DNA of 27,052 nucleotides from Dehalococcoidales bacterium (GCA_016926115.1 JAFGPF010000029.1:1-27052), one strand, 5' to 3'. Numbered from the stretch's first letter, positions 1 to 8,030 are shown. Program-made: numbers and translations. Notes: generated by a model from the sequence alone, not told the origin.

Positions 1-849
1 CTGTGCCGCGCCGAGATACTCTGCGCCTTCGGCATCGCCATACTGGGGACGATGCCGTTCTCGGAAGGCAACGACGAAGAATGGGCGGCGATGCAGAACA
101 TGACGCAGGATATGGCGCGCAGCGCCGACCCCGCCCGAGGGAGCTCCATAGCTAACTCGGTGGTGTGCATCATCGGCTACCAGTCGCGGGGCGAAATGGA
201 ATACAAGGAGAAATGCCTGCGGAAAATCACGGAAAAATGGGGCGGCAAGTTCTCGCCCGCTTTAAACGAACCACGCGCTTTGGCGCGCGCCTTCGCCGAC
301 ATGATGTGGTCGAACGGCGTCAACCTGCGGGCCACCGGCGACTTCCTGCCGTCTTCGTCCAGTCCCGACGGCTCGCCCGCCATGCTCAAGAAACTGGCGC
401 TGGAGGAAGCGGAGGTCAAGAAACGCTACGAAGAATCCGGGGCGTTCCTGACATTTGGCAGCGGAGCCCGGATGGTATCGTGGCGACCTGAAGAGAACCT
501 GTCCATAGGCGCGCAGGGGATATCCACCGCCCAGTACGACCCCTACGACCCGGAATCGCTGAAAGCCGCCAGGGCGTTCATCGACGAGTTGTTCGACCCC
601 CGTTCGCCCTTCAACAGATACGGCGTGCCCTCCCGTGGCGGCTGCCTGCAAATCGAGCCGGTCACCCACATCCACCAGAACTGGGGGCCCCTGTACGATA
701 ACTACGACAAATGGCTCAAGGCGATAAAGAAAATGCTCGACCCCAACACGGTGGGCGACTGGACGGCTTACATACCCCCCGAATACCCGGACTACGCCAG
801 GGACGGCGATTACGTGCTGCCGTCATACGGCAAAGAAGAGGAACCATAG
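1..849 (+). CDS. FAD-linked oxidase, C-terminal part (5' end outside window)
   Basis: The frame is open from the first base, so the gene begins upstream; 282 residues are visible before the TAG stop. The first in-window ATG at 52 is probably internal. The C-terminal pattern, a Trp-Leu-Lys-x-Ile-Lys-Lys-x-Leu-Asp-Pro-Asn stretch near residue 245 of the visible part, resembles the end of FAD-linked oxidases of the vanillyl-alcohol oxidase / glycolate oxidase group. There the Leu-Asp-Pro-(Asn/Lys) turn precedes the last strand. The segment around 640-680 (Gly-Gly-Cys-Leu-Gln-Ile-Glu-Pro) would fit the substrate-side domain. The FAD-binding N-terminal half is not visible, so substrate and cofactor linkage cannot be judged. 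No membrane segment is seen. It converges on the esterase gene, with 29 bp between the two stops. The family call is moderate; the reading frame is certain. Confidence 0.6.
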   Translation: MCRAEILCAFGIAILGTMPFSEGNDEEWAAMQNMTQDMARSADPARGSSIANSVVCIIGYQSRGEMEYKEKCLRKITEKWGGKFSPALNEPRALARAFADMMWSNGVNLRATGDFLPSSSSPDGSPAMLKKLALEEAEVKKRYEESGAFLTFGSGARMVSWRPEENLSIGAQGISTAQYDPYDPESLKAARAFIDELFDPRSPFNRYGVPSRGGCLQIEPVTHIHQNWGPLYDNYDKWLKAIKKMLDPNTVGDWTAYIPPEYPDYARDGDYVLPSYGKEEEP

Positions 850-878
850 ATAAACGGGCGGTTAATCACCAAACCGGT

Positions 879-1853
879 CTAACGATGAAGAACGTGCTTC
901 AACACCCGGTAGAAATCGTCGGTGGACTGCCGGGAAACGAAGGCACCGGGCGCCATCATTTCGTAGCCGTGGCACGCCCCCGGGTATACATGTAGTTCGG
1001 TAGGAACGCAGGCTTCGATGAGACGCCGGGCATAGTCCATACTTTCCCCTAGAAACAGGTCGATGTCCCCCACGGCGATATATGCGGGGGGCAGTCCGGC
1101 CAGGTCGGTAGCTCTCGAAGCAGCGGCATAGGGCGATACATCCTCTCCCCCGGGCTCACAACCCAGGTATGAACGCCATCCTATCAGGTTGCTTTCCCGC
1201 GTCCACAGAAGCGTATCCGGGAGTGTCTCGCTGGCAGGTGCAGTATTGCGGTCGTCTATCATGGGGGCCAAAAGAAACTGAAACATGACATTCACTTCGG
1301 CACGGTCACGCGCCAGCAGCGCCAGTCCGGCCGTCAATCCCCCGCCGGCGCTGGCTCCGCAGATAGCGATACGGTCCGGGTCGACACCGAGTTCGTCGAC
1401 ATGAGACGCCAGCCATTTCAGCGCGGCGTAGCAGTCCTCGACAGGCGCCGGAAAGGGGTTCTCCGGCGCGAGGCGATAATCGACCGACACGGTTACGCAC
1501 TCTCCCGCGAGAGTAAGTTGCCGCGACGCTACGTCTTCCTGCTCGATGTTGCCGAACATATAGCCACCGCCGTGAATCCTGAGCAGGGCAGGAAGCGTGC
1601 CCGACCGATTCTCCGGTCGGTAGACTCTAACGGCTACATCGGGAGCACCCGCCGGGCCGGGCACGAGCCTGTCCTCGGAAGTCACACCTTCAATAACAGG
1701 CTGCATTTCTTTCATGGCGGCCTGCATCTGCTCCGAGGTAGCGCGCGCCGCCGGAATGTCATTCAGGTCCATGCCTCCACCCATTTGGGACTGGAACACC
1801 TCGAACGGTCCCCTGATCTCCGGGTCTAACCTGTCCATCATGTTTTTACTCAC
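879..1853 (-). CDS. Alpha/beta hydrolase, hormone-sensitive-lipase type esterase
   Basis: This 324-residue protein is an esterase of the HSL family (bacterial family IV), which hydrolyses short-chain carboxyl esters in the cytoplasm. The oxyanion-hole motif HGGG is at residues 94-97, the nucleophile elbow GASAG at 166-170 with Ser168, a likely acid Asp265 in GDIDLF, and a likely His295 in ACHGYE; the triad order and the length fit the family. The start is GTG at 1853, preceded by AAGGAG with a 7-nt spacer; no signal peptide is seen. The N-terminal 60 residues are the usual cap region. It lies downstream of the cupin gene on the same strand with a 78-nt gap, so cotranscription is possible but not shown. 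Natural substrate unknown. Confidence 0.9.
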   Translation of the reverse strand: MSKNMMDRLDPEIRGPFEVFQSQMGGGMDLNDIPAARATSEQMQAAMKEMQPVIEGVTSEDRLVPGPAGAPDVAVRVYRPENRSGTLPALLRIHGGGYMFGNIEQEDVASRQLTLAGECVTVSVDYRLAPENPFPAPVEDCYAALKWLASHVDELGVDPDRIAICGASAGGGLTAGLALLARDRAEVNVMFQFLLAPMIDDRNTAPASETLPDTLLWTRESNLIGWRSYLGCEPGGEDVSPYAAASRATDLAGLPPAYIAVGDIDLFLGESMDYARRLIEACVPTELHVYPGACHGYEMMAPGAFVSRQSTDDFYRVLKHVLHR

Positions 1854-1931
1854 TATTCAACTCCTTATCATAATCGCCACAAGGGGAAATACGTTGAAAA
1901 CAAAATACAACGACCGGCTTTTTTTAAAACA

Positions 1932-2390
1932 TTACTTGCGAATATAGTCGCCGCCCAGCCCCACCGTAAAGTGGAATATCGGTCTTTCCACCTTCCGCAC
2001 GATGAGTGGACAGTGCTTCATGCCCGCCGGTATATACGCCATAAAGCTCTGAGTCATCACATGCTTCTCCCCGTCCAGCCAGAGCTCCACTTCTCCGCAT
2101 AAATCCTTGGGGTTCTCAAAGTCCGTCCCGAAAAACGTAATTACTTCCGTGAAGGTATGCGTGTGTTCTTGGGCGGCGGGCTGCTCCGAGGCGCAGTCCG
2201 GCCATATCCAGACGCTCTCCGAATAAAAAGCCCCGGGAACAACGTCATTGTCCAGCCACATCACGTGCGTCGGCGTTACATGCCCGGAGGCAGGTTTTTT
2301 GCCGATGCCGCTCTGCTCGCCGGGGAACAATTTATCCGGTTTTACGTCGGTAATAATATACTTACTGGTCTTTAGTTCGCTCATCTTCAT
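1932..2390 (-). CDS. Cupin-fold protein of unknown substrate
   Basis: This 152-residue cytoplasmic protein looks like a single-domain cupin. H76, H78 and E82 (HTHTFTE) and H126 (MKHCP) are spaced like the metal ligands of cupin motifs 1 and 2 (HxH...E...H), so a divalent-metal site is likely. A PAGMKH turn before the last ligand is also typical. It is related to no enzyme I can name, so isomerase, dioxygenase and plain binding roles all remain open. The start ATG at 2390 has AAGGA 5 nt upstream. Transcription probably starts near 2413 from the promoter at 2420-2449, which mirrors the promoter of the divergent MATE gene; the two genes may therefore share control. Confidence 0.7.
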   Translation of the reverse strand: MKMSELKTSKYIITDVKPDKLFPGEQSGIGKKPASGHVTPTHVMWLDNDVVPGAFYSESVWIWPDCASEQPAAQEHTHTFTEVITFFGTDFENPKDLCGEVELWLDGEKHVMTQSFMAYIPAGMKHCPLIVRKVERPIFHFTVGLGGDYIRK

Positions 2391-2419
2391 TGGTTTCCTT
2401 TCTTGTCCCTCGATTCATC

Positions 2420-2449
2420 ATGATACCGTGCAAATCGTAACTGTGTCAA
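2420..2449 (-). promoter_or_regulatory. Sigma-70-type promoter of the cupin gene
   Basis: On the minus strand TTGACA (2449-2444) is followed after 18 nt by TATCAT (2425-2420). That is a perfect -35 and a 5/6 -10, about 30 bp upstream of the cupin start. It is an inverted copy of the promoter at 2476-2504. Confidence 0.7.
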
Positions 2450-2475
2450 AACGCTCGCCGACAGTCATTTTCAAA

Positions 2476-2504
2476 TTGACACTATTACGTACAGAGTGTA
2501 TCAT
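2476..2504 (+). promoter_or_regulatory. Sigma-70-type promoter of the MATE gene
   Basis: TTGACA at 2476-2481, a 17-nt spacer, then TATCAT at 2499-2504. The predicted start of transcription near 2511 leaves a leader of about 75 nt before the first possible start codon. The -35 boxes of this promoter and its divergent partner are 26 bp apart, a suitable position for a shared regulator. Confidence 0.75.
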
Positions 2505-2586
2505 TTAAGAGCAATCGCTCTTTCCGTGACCGATTGTCCCCACCTTATTACTTAGCGCCGTATTCATGTAGAAAGAAGCATCTGCA

Positions 2587-3969
2587 TTGCCGGACACCGA
2601 AAAAACCGACCGTAAAGAGAGCCTCCTGAACATGAACTGGACGGAAGGCCCCATCGTCAGGAACCTGCTGCTGCTGTCCTGGCCCATGGTGCTCATGGAG
2701 ACCATGTTCGTGGTAAGCCAGGTCGTCGATATGGTATGGGTGGGCAGACTGGGTCCCGCTGCTATCGCCGGCGTGGGCATCGCCAATATCGTCGTTATGC
2801 TGGTAATGTCGATGGATTTCGGCTTGATAATCGGCGTACGCGCCATGGTCGCCCGCTACGTAGGGGCCGGGGACATGCCGGGAGCCAACCATGTTGCCGC
2901 CCAGGCACTTATTCTCAGCGTTACCTGGGGCGCCCTCATGATGACCATCGGCATTCTCACAGCGGAACCCGTCATGGGACTCTTCGGACTCGAACAGGAT
3001 GTCGTTAACGAAGGGATGTCCTACCTGCGCGTCATGTTCGCCGGCTGGATAGCCATGGACATGCTGGTAATGGGCTTATACATCGTCCAGTCCGCCGGAG
3101 ACACCATCAGGCCGATGTATATCGAAGCCCTGCTGCGGGTTATCCACGTGACGCTCTGCCCGTTCCTCGTGCTGGGACTCTGGATATTCCCCGGGATGGG
3201 CGTCAGCGGGGCGGCATTGAGCAATATCATATCCCAGGTGCTGGGGACATTCCTCATCCTCTGGCTGCTGCTGGGAGGCAAGACCCGCCTGCACCTCTCC
3301 CGCCATGACTTCCGCCTCGACCTGCCTATCATCTGGCGCATGTTGAAAATAGGCATTCCCGCCCTCGTCATGCAGTTCCAGAGGTCGTTCGGCAATTTCG
3401 TACTGACCTGGCTGATTGCCCCCTTCGGCACCATGGCTGTAGCCGCCCACAGCCTGGCGACACGCGTGGAGATGTTCGTTATGCTGCCCGGTATGGGATT
3501 CGGCCAGGGGGCTGCAGTTCTGGTGGGGCAGAACCTGGGCGCCGGTCATCCGGAGCGGGCGGAGAGAAGCGCCTGGATGGCGCTGGGTATTCTGGAGGCG
3601 GTCATGCTGGTCTTCTCCGGGGCTATTCTGCTGTGGGCGGAAAGCATTATCGGGATTTTTACCACCGACCCCGAACTGATAGAAATCGGCGCTACCTTCA
3701 TCAGGATAGCCTCGGCGGCTTTCGCGATTATCGGTTTCATCTCCGTACTGCAAAGCTGTATCGCCGGCGCCGGGGATACCGTGCCGAACATGATAATCAG
3801 CATCGTCATGATATGGCTGATACAGATGCCGCTGGCCTTTATCCTCCCCGGTGTTGCCGACCTCGGCGTGCTGGGCATACGCTGGGCGATTGTCGGCGGC
3901 ATGGTGTCGGGAGTGATAGCCTACGTCATATATTTCAGGCTGGGCCGGTGGAAGCGTAAAAAGGTCTGA
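2587..3969 (+). CDS. MATE family multidrug/cation efflux transporter
   Basis: This protein has up to 460 residues and about twelve hydrophobic segments in two similar halves, as in the multidrug and toxic compound extrusion family. These inner-membrane antiporters export drugs or metabolites against Na+ or H+. The N-half opens with a polar-hydrophobic run (GPIVRNLLLLSWPMVL) typical of DinF/NorM-like members. The C-half carries a similar repeat around residues 250-330, including GxGFGQGAAVLVGQNLGAG, a conserved MATE segment. The longest start is TTG at 2587, right after an in-frame TAG at 2572-2574. An ATG at 2632 (protein beginning MNWTEG) fits the family N-terminus better, but neither start has a strong ribosome site. 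The gene ends 9 bp from the convergent nitroreductase. Substrate unknown. Confidence 0.9.
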   Translation: MPDTEKTDRKESLLNMNWTEGPIVRNLLLLSWPMVLMETMFVVSQVVDMVWVGRLGPAAIAGVGIANIVVMLVMSMDFGLIIGVRAMVARYVGAGDMPGANHVAAQALILSVTWGALMMTIGILTAEPVMGLFGLEQDVVNEGMSYLRVMFAGWIAMDMLVMGLYIVQSAGDTIRPMYIEALLRVIHVTLCPFLVLGLWIFPGMGVSGAALSNIISQVLGTFLILWLLLGGKTRLHLSRHDFRLDLPIIWRMLKIGIPALVMQFQRSFGNFVLTWLIAPFGTMAVAAHSLATRVEMFVMLPGMGFGQGAAVLVGQNLGAGHPERAERSAWMALGILEAVMLVFSGAILLWAESIIGIFTTDPELIEIGATFIRIASAAFAIIGFISVLQSCIAGAGDTVPNMIISIVMIWLIQMPLAFILPGVADLGVLGIRWAIVGGMVSGVIAYVIYFRLGRWKRKKV

Positions 3970-3978
3970 AAGCCCGCA

Positions 3979-4644
3979 CTAAAAGCCGTAGAACTTGACC
4001 ACTTCGTCCAGCGGCTCCCTTTCCGTCCTGCCCCGGGTTACCGGGTTGTCCCGGTCCGGGTAGCCGATGGATATCCCCAGCGCGATGAGCTTGTCCCCGG
4101 GGATTCCCAGCACCTTCCTGATGATGTCCGGGTAAACCACCGCCTGCGCCTGCGCTATCGTGCCCAGCCCGTAATTGGTGGCCAGCAGCATGATGTTCTG
4201 CACCGCCGAGCCGCTGTCGTACATCGCCCAGACGTTGATTCCCTCGGACTGCTGGAAGATGGGCTTCCCCACGAGTAGATAGATACAGGTGGTAGCGCCG
4301 TAGTGCCTGAAATTGTTCAGTGTCATGTTTTCCCAGTCTTCCCTGGTCATTTCTTTACGGTCTTTGGCCTGCAGGGCGCGGATACGCCCCATGTAAGGTT
4401 CGGGGAACTCATAAGGGCGGGCGACCTCGTTTTCCGGGTCTTTCATGCCCCTTTTCACGAAGCCGTCCTGTATCTCCTTCAGCTTCTTGCCCGCAGCCAC
4501 GGCGAACTCCCAGGGCTGGGTATTAGCCCAGGACGGGGCGCGCTGCGCCTGCTCCATTATCTTCCTGATGATATCCAGCGGCACGGGGTCGGGCTTAAAA
4601 GCGCGTATGCTCTTTCTTTCTTTAATAGCATCGACGACATCCAT
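3979..4644 (-). CDS. Nitroreductase family FMN oxidoreductase
   Basis: This 221-residue flavoprotein belongs to the nitroreductase / flavin reductase superfamily, dimeric FMN enzymes that use NAD(P)H to reduce nitro groups, quinones or enones. The N-terminal RKSIRAF signature binds the FMN phosphate, and the PSWANTQPWEF segment and the GLGTIAQA segment near residue 155 are standard. The start is set at ATG 4644, because AAAGGAGG lies 7 nt upstream; an upstream in-frame extension of 15 residues to 4689 would begin inside the promoter -10 box. The promoter is at 4689-4718. No partner gene indicates a substrate. It is divergent from the unrecognised gene at 4812. Confidence 0.88.
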   Translation of the reverse strand: MDVVDAIKERKSIRAFKPDPVPLDIIRKIMEQAQRAPSWANTQPWEFAVAAGKKLKEIQDGFVKRGMKDPENEVARPYEFPEPYMGRIRALQAKDRKEMTREDWENMTLNNFRHYGATTCIYLLVGKPIFQQSEGINVWAMYDSGSAVQNIMLLATNYGLGTIAQAQAVVYPDIIRKVLGIPGDKLIALGISIGYPDRDNPVTRGRTEREPLDEVVKFYGF

Positions 4645-4688
4645 GGTCTGTCCTCCTTTAATCGGTTTAGCTGTCCTGCTCCGTCTCA

Positions 4689-4718
4689 ATTATCGGCATT
4701 TTAAAATCGCCAAGTCAA
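4689..4718 (-). promoter_or_regulatory. Promoter of the nitroreductase gene
   Basis: On the minus strand TTGACT (4718-4713), an 18-nt spacer, and GATAAT (4694-4689). Both boxes match the sigma-70 consensus at 5/6. The predicted leader is about 37 nt and contains the strong AAAGGAGG ribosome site. Confidence 0.6.
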
Positions 4719-4754
4719 ATCCAGCGCCGGCAGGACTATGGTACTATCCCGCTA

Positions 4755-4783
4755 TTGACACGATTCTACCAAGGACGTACCAT
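4755..4783 (+). promoter_or_regulatory. Probable promoter of the unrecognised gene at 4812
   Basis: TTGACA at 4755-4760, a 17-nt spacer, and TACCAT at 4778-4783 (4/6), followed by a run of TA steps (4783-4788). The longest reading of the downstream ORF would use the TTG of this -35 box as its start codon. That is the main reason to prefer the ATG at 4812. Confidence 0.55.
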
Positions 4784-4811
4784 ATATATACCGACTATCG
4801 TAGATAAAGAT

Positions 4812-5699
4812 ATGGGAATAATAAAACGAGACCAGCCGAACGACGTCCTGTTCCTCCAGCCGGTACGCTTTGCCGACGAGAAGATACCCCGCGGCAAGGT
4901 GAGGATGCTCTACTGCGACATCTCCGGTAAGGTATATTCATCTTTCGTGAACCGCACGTTATACGAGCGCGCCCGCGCGAGCGCAACGGGCATGGCGCGT
5001 CGCCGCCGCTACTTCGCCACCGTGGGACTGGAAACAGCGCCCGGCCAGTTCGTCCCGGCAACTGTGGAAATCGGGCAGAAAGACGTCTGGGCGCTGGAGC
5101 ATATCCTGGAACACGCCCTGAAAAACGGCAAGCTGCCGGACATACTGAAGAAATACCTCAAGCCGATAATCAAGCTTAACGAGTCCGAACGCGAGACCGC
5201 CATCGCCGACTATCGTAAACGCCGCAGGCAGGTTCAGCCGGAAACCACACCGAAGGTGCTGGAAAGACTCCCCTATTACCCGGAAGAGGAGATGGAAGTC
5301 TCCATGCCGATTTATAAAGCCGAATACACCTATCCGCTTGTCGTCCTGAAAATGCTGCCCCCGGACGTGAATACCCCGCGCGATACCAGCAAGATGCTGG
5401 TTCTGGACAGCGACGGCGATATGGCGGTCATGGAAATGCCCACCCGGGTAATCCGCAAGATGGAAATCGAGTTTACCGGGTACAGCAAAAAGAAACGCGA
5501 CAGTACCTGCGTCCTGATATCCAAAAATAAAGACGGCTATACACTTGGCTACATGACGGTAAGCCGACAGCAGAAAAAGTCGCTGGACGTGCTGACCAGG
5601 TACTTCGAAGAGACGGGCAGCAGCAAACAACGTGTCTCGTTAGCCGTGCAGACCGTAATCACCCGGGCAAAAGACAGCGTGTCATCACAGGCGAGTTAG
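4812..5699 (+). CDS. Unrecognised conserved-looking soluble protein
   Basis: I do not recognise this 295-residue protein. It has no signal peptide and no membrane segment and is rich in Lys, Arg and Glu. The N-terminal third (residues 1-85) alternates short strands and contains a basic stretch ending ARRRRYFATVG. Residues 95-150 look helical (KDVWALEHILEHALKNG, then IKLNESERETAIADYRKRRRQ), and residues 165-290 are again strand-rich, so a three-part architecture is likely. The two basic patches could contact nucleic acid; that is inference. ATG 4812 is chosen over TTG 4755 because the latter lies in a good -35 box. No clear ribosome site precedes the ATG. The gene stands alone and ends 22 bp before a strong terminator at 5722-5750. 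Confidence 0.7.
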   Translation: MGIIKRDQPNDVLFLQPVRFADEKIPRGKVRMLYCDISGKVYSSFVNRTLYERARASATGMARRRRYFATVGLETAPGQFVPATVEIGQKDVWALEHILEHALKNGKLPDILKKYLKPIIKLNESERETAIADYRKRRRQVQPETTPKVLERLPYYPEEEMEVSMPIYKAEYTYPLVVLKMLPPDVNTPRDTSKMLVLDSDGDMAVMEMPTRVIRKMEIEFTGYSKKKRDSTCVLISKNKDGYTLGYMTVSRQQKKSLDVLTRYFEETGSSKQRVSLAVQTVITRAKDSVSSQAS

Positions 5700-5712
5700 C
5701 CATAAACCGGCC

Positions 5713-7089
5713 TTAAGCTTTACCGCCCTTTCCGGGCGGTTTCTTTTTTTCTTCGCCCTCGCCACCGAAGAGTTTTTCCCCGCTGGGCACGATGGTATCG
5801 GTGCGCCCTTTCATATCCAGGGGATGAGGGCCTTCTTTACGCCCGAATTTCGGCAGGGTCGGCGAAAAAATCCAGGCATACAGGTCGGGCAGCCTGGTCT
5901 TCTCCAGCAGCAGCACCAGTATCGAGGTTATGACGATGCTGAAAAGTACCACGCCGTAGGTAATATTCTTGATTATCTCCCCGCCGGCTACCCCCTGCTG
6001 CAGCGGGATGCTCGCCAGCACCACCGCCGCCAGTCCCTTGGGCACCATGACCGCCATGACGGAAAAGTCCTTATTACCCATCGCCTGCCGCACGGACAGC
6101 TTGACCGCCGGTATCCGCAGGACGAAAGCCACCGCCGTAAGTATCAGCCCGACGATGATGAACCAGCTGCTGATAAGCTCCAGGGAAATACCGAGATAAA
6201 TGAAGAAAAAGGTCTTGAGCAGGAAGGCTACCTCGCTGAAGAATATCTTCTCCGTGGCGTTGAGCCCCACCGGCTCCTTCATCGCCCATGACTTGAAAAT
6301 GGGGATGCGTATCGTCTCGATATTGCCGATGGTCACCCCGAAAGCCAGCGCGGCGATGGCGCCGCTGAAACCCAGCGTTTCCACGATGCCGTATATGACG
6401 AAAACAAAGGCAGGCGTGGTGAACATGGCGTTCTTCAGGGCGTGTATCTTGTTGAGGAGTATCGACCATACCAGCGCGCCGATGATACCGAACACCAGCG
6501 CCACCAGGAACGACGCTATAAGGTCGCCGGAAACGGACGCTATCTCGAACCTGCCGACCACGTAAGCCTGCACCAGCGCCACGGTAATGACGATGCTTAG
6601 AACGTCATTCACCGACGATTCCACTGAAAGTAGCGTAGTCGTTTCTTCCTTGATTTTAAGCTGCCTGATGAGTGGTATGACCACCGTCTCCGAGGTAGAG
6701 CCGACAATCGCCCCCAGTATGAAAGCCGGCAGCACTTCGAGGTCGGTCAGCCAGATAGCTAACCCCGCCGTCACCGCCATCGTCGAGAAGAAGCTGAGCG
6801 GCGCCAGCACCATCGCCCCACCCAGCGCCGCCCGCAGCATGCTCAGACGCAGCGCCAGGCCGCTCTCGAACAGGATGATAATCAGTGTTACCGTGGTAAA
6901 GACCGGGCCCACCTCCCCGAATTCCGCTGGCGACGCCAGTCCCAGCCAGGGACCCACACAGATGCCGATGAAAATCAACGGGATAACATCGGGAATACGG
7001 GTGCGACTGAATATGCCGGTGAAGAGGTGCGCCAGGAACACCAGTATGCCGACGAACGCAATTACCTGGGCGATATTCTCCATATCCAT
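5713..7089 (-). CDS. Monovalent cation:proton antiporter (CPA superfamily)
   Basis: This 458-residue integral membrane protein has about twelve hydrophobic segments (residues 5-400) and a charged cytoplasmic tail, as in Na+(K+)/H+ exchangers of the CPA1/CPA2 group that control internal pH and cation level. The core segment ESSVND at 157-162 matches the family (E)S..ND motif. The preceding TM4-like segment reads GSTSETVVIP (130-139), where CPA1 members usually have a Thr-Asp or Asp-Pro pair; the altered pair makes ion specificity uncertain. The start is ATG 7089, or the ATG two codons later. No Shine-Dalgarno site is visible and the -10 box lies only 8 bp upstream, so the mRNA may be leaderless. 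The tail (KKKPPGKGGKA) is encoded by the opposing terminator. Confidence 0.9.
   Translation of the reverse strand: MDMENIAQVIAFVGILVFLAHLFTGIFSRTRIPDVIPLIFIGICVGPWLGLASPAEFGEVGPVFTTVTLIIILFESGLALRLSMLRAALGGAMVLAPLSFFSTMAVTAGLAIWLTDLEVLPAFILGAIVGSTSETVVIPLIRQLKIKEETTTLLSVESSVNDVLSIVITVALVQAYVVGRFEIASVSGDLIASFLVALVFGIIGALVWSILLNKIHALKNAMFTTPAFVFVIYGIVETLGFSGAIAALAFGVTIGNIETIRIPIFKSWAMKEPVGLNATEKIFFSEVAFLLKTFFFIYLGISLELISSWFIIVGLILTAVAFVLRIPAVKLSVRQAMGNKDFSVMAVMVPKGLAAVVLASIPLQQGVAGGEIIKNITYGVVLFSIVITSILVLLLEKTRLPDLYAWIFSPTLPKFGRKEGPHPLDMKGRTDTIVPSGEKLFGGEGEEKKKPPGKGGKA
5722..5750 (+). terminator. Rho-independent terminator after the gene at 4812-5699
   Basis: ACCGCCC (5722-5728), a 5-nt loop, GGGCGGT (5734-5740), then a run of ten bases of which nine are T. 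It lies 22 bp past the upstream stop and inside the last codons of the convergent antiporter gene. Confidence 0.8.
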
Positions 7090-7097
7090 TAAGGTGA

Positions 7098-7126
7098 ATT
7101 ATGGCATCGGGAAAGGCAAACTTCAA
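7098..7126 (-). promoter_or_regulatory. Promoter of the antiporter gene, close to the start codon
   Basis: On the minus strand TTGAAG (7126-7121), a 17-nt spacer, and CATAAT (7103-7098). With transcription starting 6-8 nt past the -10 box, the RNA would begin at or within a few bases of the ATG at 7089. Confidence 0.55.
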
Positions 7127-7154
7127 GTCGGCGCTCCGTCCTGAACAGGAAAAA

Positions 7155-7183
7155 TTGACAATTGTGCCCATTGTATATAACAT
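7155..7183 (+). promoter_or_regulatory. Probable promoter of the DUF169 operon
   Basis: TTGACA at 7155-7160 is followed by TATAAC at 7176-7181 (15-nt spacer) or TAACAT at 7178-7183 (17-nt spacer). It lies 44-50 bp upstream of the chosen DUF169 start and divergent from the antiporter promoter. Confidence 0.55.
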
Positions 7184-7226
7184 CAAACGGGAAATACCCG
7201 ACTATATATACCGTCAAGGAGGTAAC

Positions 7227-7988
7227 ATGAAACCGCTTCAGACCGATTTATCCATTTACCGGAAATTCAACTTCGAGAGACCGCCCGTGGGTGTCAAGTT
7301 CCTGGCAACCCGGCCGGAAGGAATCAAACAGCTGGACAAGAGCATGGCTTTATGCGAGATGATTGGCGAAGCCCAGCAGAGAGGAACCGCCTTTTACATG
7401 GATAAAGACAACGAGGACTGCGCCGGGGCGATGATACTGGGAATGGTTGCCCCCGCGCCAATGGCGGGAGGCGGCGAACTGGGAGTCAAGTGGGGTATCT
7501 ACCAGGAAGCCCGCGTTAATGAAAGGTTGGTTGCGGAATCGCCCAAAATGCCGCCTGGTAATATCAAATACGTCATTTTCGCTCCTCTGGAGCATATTAA
7601 CTTCGAGCCCGACCTCCTGTTCCTCGTAGCTAACGTCAGTCAGGCGGAAATCGTCCTCCGGGCCCTGAGTTATTCCACCGGGGAAATATGGTCCAGCAAG
7701 GCAATCTCGGGCGGTGCCTGCGCCTACCTTTTCGGCTATCCTTACCTGAGCGGCAAGGTCAATTACGTGACCACCGGGCTGACCCTCGGATTGAAAGGGA
7801 GACGCACATTCCCTGAAGGCCTGCTCCTCTTCTCCATACCGTACGACTGGGTACCCATAATTACACAGAACCTGGGGCAGATGGAATGGGTGCTTCCCGC
7901 CTGGACGGACGATACCAGGGAAAAATTCCTGGAGAGGCGTGCCAGGATATTCGAGGAATTAGCCCGTGAGTTTGGTGGGCCCAAATAA
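7227..7988 (+). CDS. DUF169 family protein
   Basis: This 253-residue soluble protein matches my recollection of the DUF169 family. It has a short N-terminal PPVGVKF stretch, a conserved Cys in the LCEMIGEA segment, a second Cys in the EDCAGA segment followed by a small-residue-rich loop, and a third Cys in GGACAYLFGYP. A late segment runs KGRRTFPEGLLLFSIPY. The conserved cysteines are compatible with metal or cluster binding, but no function is established for the family and I assign none. The start is ATG 7227, because AAGGAGGT ends 3 nt upstream. The longer frame from 7101 would run through the promoter and opens with sequence unlike the family. It is probably the first gene of an operon with the amidohydrolase (42-nt gap) and the GNAT gene. 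Confidence 0.85.
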   Translation: MKPLQTDLSIYRKFNFERPPVGVKFLATRPEGIKQLDKSMALCEMIGEAQQRGTAFYMDKDNEDCAGAMILGMVAPAPMAGGGELGVKWGIYQEARVNERLVAESPKMPPGNIKYVIFAPLEHINFEPDLLFLVANVSQAEIVLRALSYSTGEIWSSKAISGGACAYLFGYPYLSGKVNYVTTGLTLGLKGRRTFPEGLLLFSIPYDWVPIITQNLGQMEWVLPAWTDDTREKFLERRARIFEELAREFGGPK

Positions 7989-8030
7989 ACTAGATAAAAT
8001 TTTCACACACAAACCCTGAGGAGGCCTTGC

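Noticed and set aside
3076..3753. Minus-strand frame of 225 codons inside the MATE gene
   Set aside because: It is antisense to a clear twelve-helix transporter. The Gln/Asp/His-rich product is typical of the reverse reading of hydrophobic codons.
4959..5630. Minus-strand frame of 223 codons opposite the unrecognised gene
   Set aside because: The plus-strand gene has a promoter and a terminator. The minus frame has neither and reads as a low-complexity His/Gln/Arg-rich shadow.
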